Origin: a bacterium
Lineage (GTDB): Bacteria; Elusimicrobiota; Elusimicrobia; Elusimicrobiales; UBA9959
Direction of reading: 5' to 3'
DNA length: 6,944 nucleotides
NCBI GenBank assembly: GCA_021812825.1
Contig: JAKAMO010000115.1
Location: 1 to 6,944, forward strand
A program made the position numbers and the translations under genes. The notes under the pieces are model-generated. The model was given only the letters and a program-made list of their open reading frames with translations, was not told where the DNA came from and ran no database searches. Numbering within the stretch: position 1 is the first letter of the stretch; each line of letters begins with the position of its first letter. Of the stretch, positions 6,327 to 6,944 are shown piece after piece.

Positions 6327-6944
6327 ATGAAACCCATAAAGACACCGCAGCAGGCCGTGGAGGGAATAAAGGACGGCGCCTCTATCATGATAGGCGGCTT
6401 TATCTCCTGCGGCCGCCCGATGGACGTGCTCCAGGCCGTCTACGAGAAGGGCGTTAAGGACCTCACGATAATCTCCAACGACACCCCTAAGGGCGAGGAC
6501 GGCATAGTGCAGCTGGTGCTGGCCGGCCGCGTGAAGAAGTTCATCGGCTCGTTCATCGGCATGAACAGGACGATGGGCGAGAAGATGAAGAGCGGAGAGC
6601 TGGCGATAGAGCTGGTGCCGCAGGGCACTTTCGTGGAGCGCATCCGCGCGGCCGGAGCGGGCCTCGGCGGGGTGCTCACCCCCACCGGCCTCGGCACCGC
6701 GATAGAGAAGGGCAAGCAGGTGATGGAGATAGACGGGCGCAAGTTCCTGCTCGAGAAGCCGCTGCGCGCGGACTTCGCCATAGTGAAGGCCAACAAGGCC
6801 GACAAGTACGGCAACGGCTTCGCTTCAGGCTCGTCGAAGAACTTCAACGTGGCGATGGCGATGGCCGCCGACCACGTGATACTTGAGGCCGAGGAGATAG
6901 TGGAGCCGGGCCAGATGGACCCGGAGAAGATCACCTATCCCAGC
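6327..6944 (+). CDS. atoD: Family I 3-oxoacid/short-chain acyl CoA-transferase, subunit A (3' end outside window)
   Basis: The frame is open from the ATG to the window edge, giving 206 residues with no stop. From the family length (E. coli AtoD, 220 aa), only about 10-15 residues are missing. Subunit A of these heterodimeric enzymes binds CoA and works with subunit B, which carries the catalytic glutamate, to move CoA between short-chain acids (acetate, butyrate, acetoacetate or succinate). The signature DGASIMIGGFISCGRP (16-31) fits the CoA-transferase pattern with GGF and G-x-P. Further family motifs are DLTIISNDT (45-53), VPQGTFVERIRAAGAGLGG (97-115), LTPTGLGT (117-124), LLEKPLRADFAIVKA (141-155) and NFNVAMAMAAD (172-182). 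These resemble E. coli AtoD most as I recall it, but succinyl-CoA:3-ketoacid transferase subunit A (ScoA) is equally possible and the substrate cannot be read from this half. Subunit B should follow immediately. Beside leucine-type genes, acetoacetate activation is the most appealing role (inference). Confidence 0.88.
   Translation, partial: MKPIKTPQQAVEGIKDGASIMIGGFISCGRPMDVLQAVYEKGVKDLTIISNDTPKGEDGIVQLVLAGRVKKFIGSFIGMNRTMGEKMKSGELAIELVPQGTFVERIRAAGAGLGGVLTPTGLGTAIEKGKQVMEIDGRKFLLEKPLRADFAIVKANKADKYGNGFASGSSKNFNVAMAMAADHVILEAEEIVEPGQMDPEKITYPS

Noticed and set aside
1..6944. Signs of a mobile element, phage, CRISPR array, toxin-antitoxin pair or defence system.
   Set aside because: No terminal inverted repeats, transposase or integrase motifs, spaced repeats or small toxin-like genes were seen. 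Codon use is uniform across the genes checked and all genes are metabolic.

Overview
The window is a bacterial chromosomal segment of short-chain acyl-CoA catabolism. It is G+C-rich with few gaps, and every gene is a recognisable enzyme. Coding uses AUA and AUC for isoleucine almost equally and avoids AUU, which is unusual for a G+C-rich bacterium. Ribosome-binding sites are ordinary Shine-Dalgarno sequences. The host cannot be named from this alone. The composition would suit a G+C-rich member of an under-sampled bacterial phylum, but that is a guess.

Layout: two gene groups diverge from a 197-bp intergenic region (3685-3881). Leftwards on the minus strand lie the carboxyltransferase subunit of a 3-methylcrotonyl-CoA-carboxylase-type enzyme (mccB/liuB, 3684-2035), a LiuC-type enoyl-CoA hydratase (2026-1235) and an SCAD-type acyl-CoA dehydrogenase (1209-58). 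Gaps of 8 and 25 nt suggest one operon. Rightwards on the plus strand lie prpB (methylisocitrate lyase, 3882-4793) and prpD (2-methylcitrate dehydratase, 4790-6250), joined by an ATGA stop/start overlap. A possible terminator and a perfect TATAAT box follow. Then comes the start of a CoA-transferase subunit A gene (6327 to the window edge), which is cut off by the window.

How the genes fit together (inference): the left operon carries three enzyme types of leucine/isovalerate or other branched acyl-CoA breakdown (dehydrogenation, carboxylation, hydration). prpB and prpD are two of the steps that turn propionyl-CoA into pyruvate and succinate. A family I CoA-transferase could activate acetoacetate, the end product of leucine breakdown, or short-chain acids. 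The cluster therefore looks like a branched-chain amino acid and short-chain fatty acid catabolic island. Partners not seen here are the biotin-carboxylase subunit (mccA/liuD), HMG-CoA lyase, methylcitrate synthase (prpC), the aconitase-type hydratase, CoA-transferase subunit B and any dedicated regulator. They may lie just outside the window.

No RNA genes, mobile elements, CRISPR arrays or phage genes were seen, and I found no clear undescribed system. The most useful leads are the active-site type of the dehydrogenase, the isoleucine codon bias and the small regulatory structures in the two intergenic regions.
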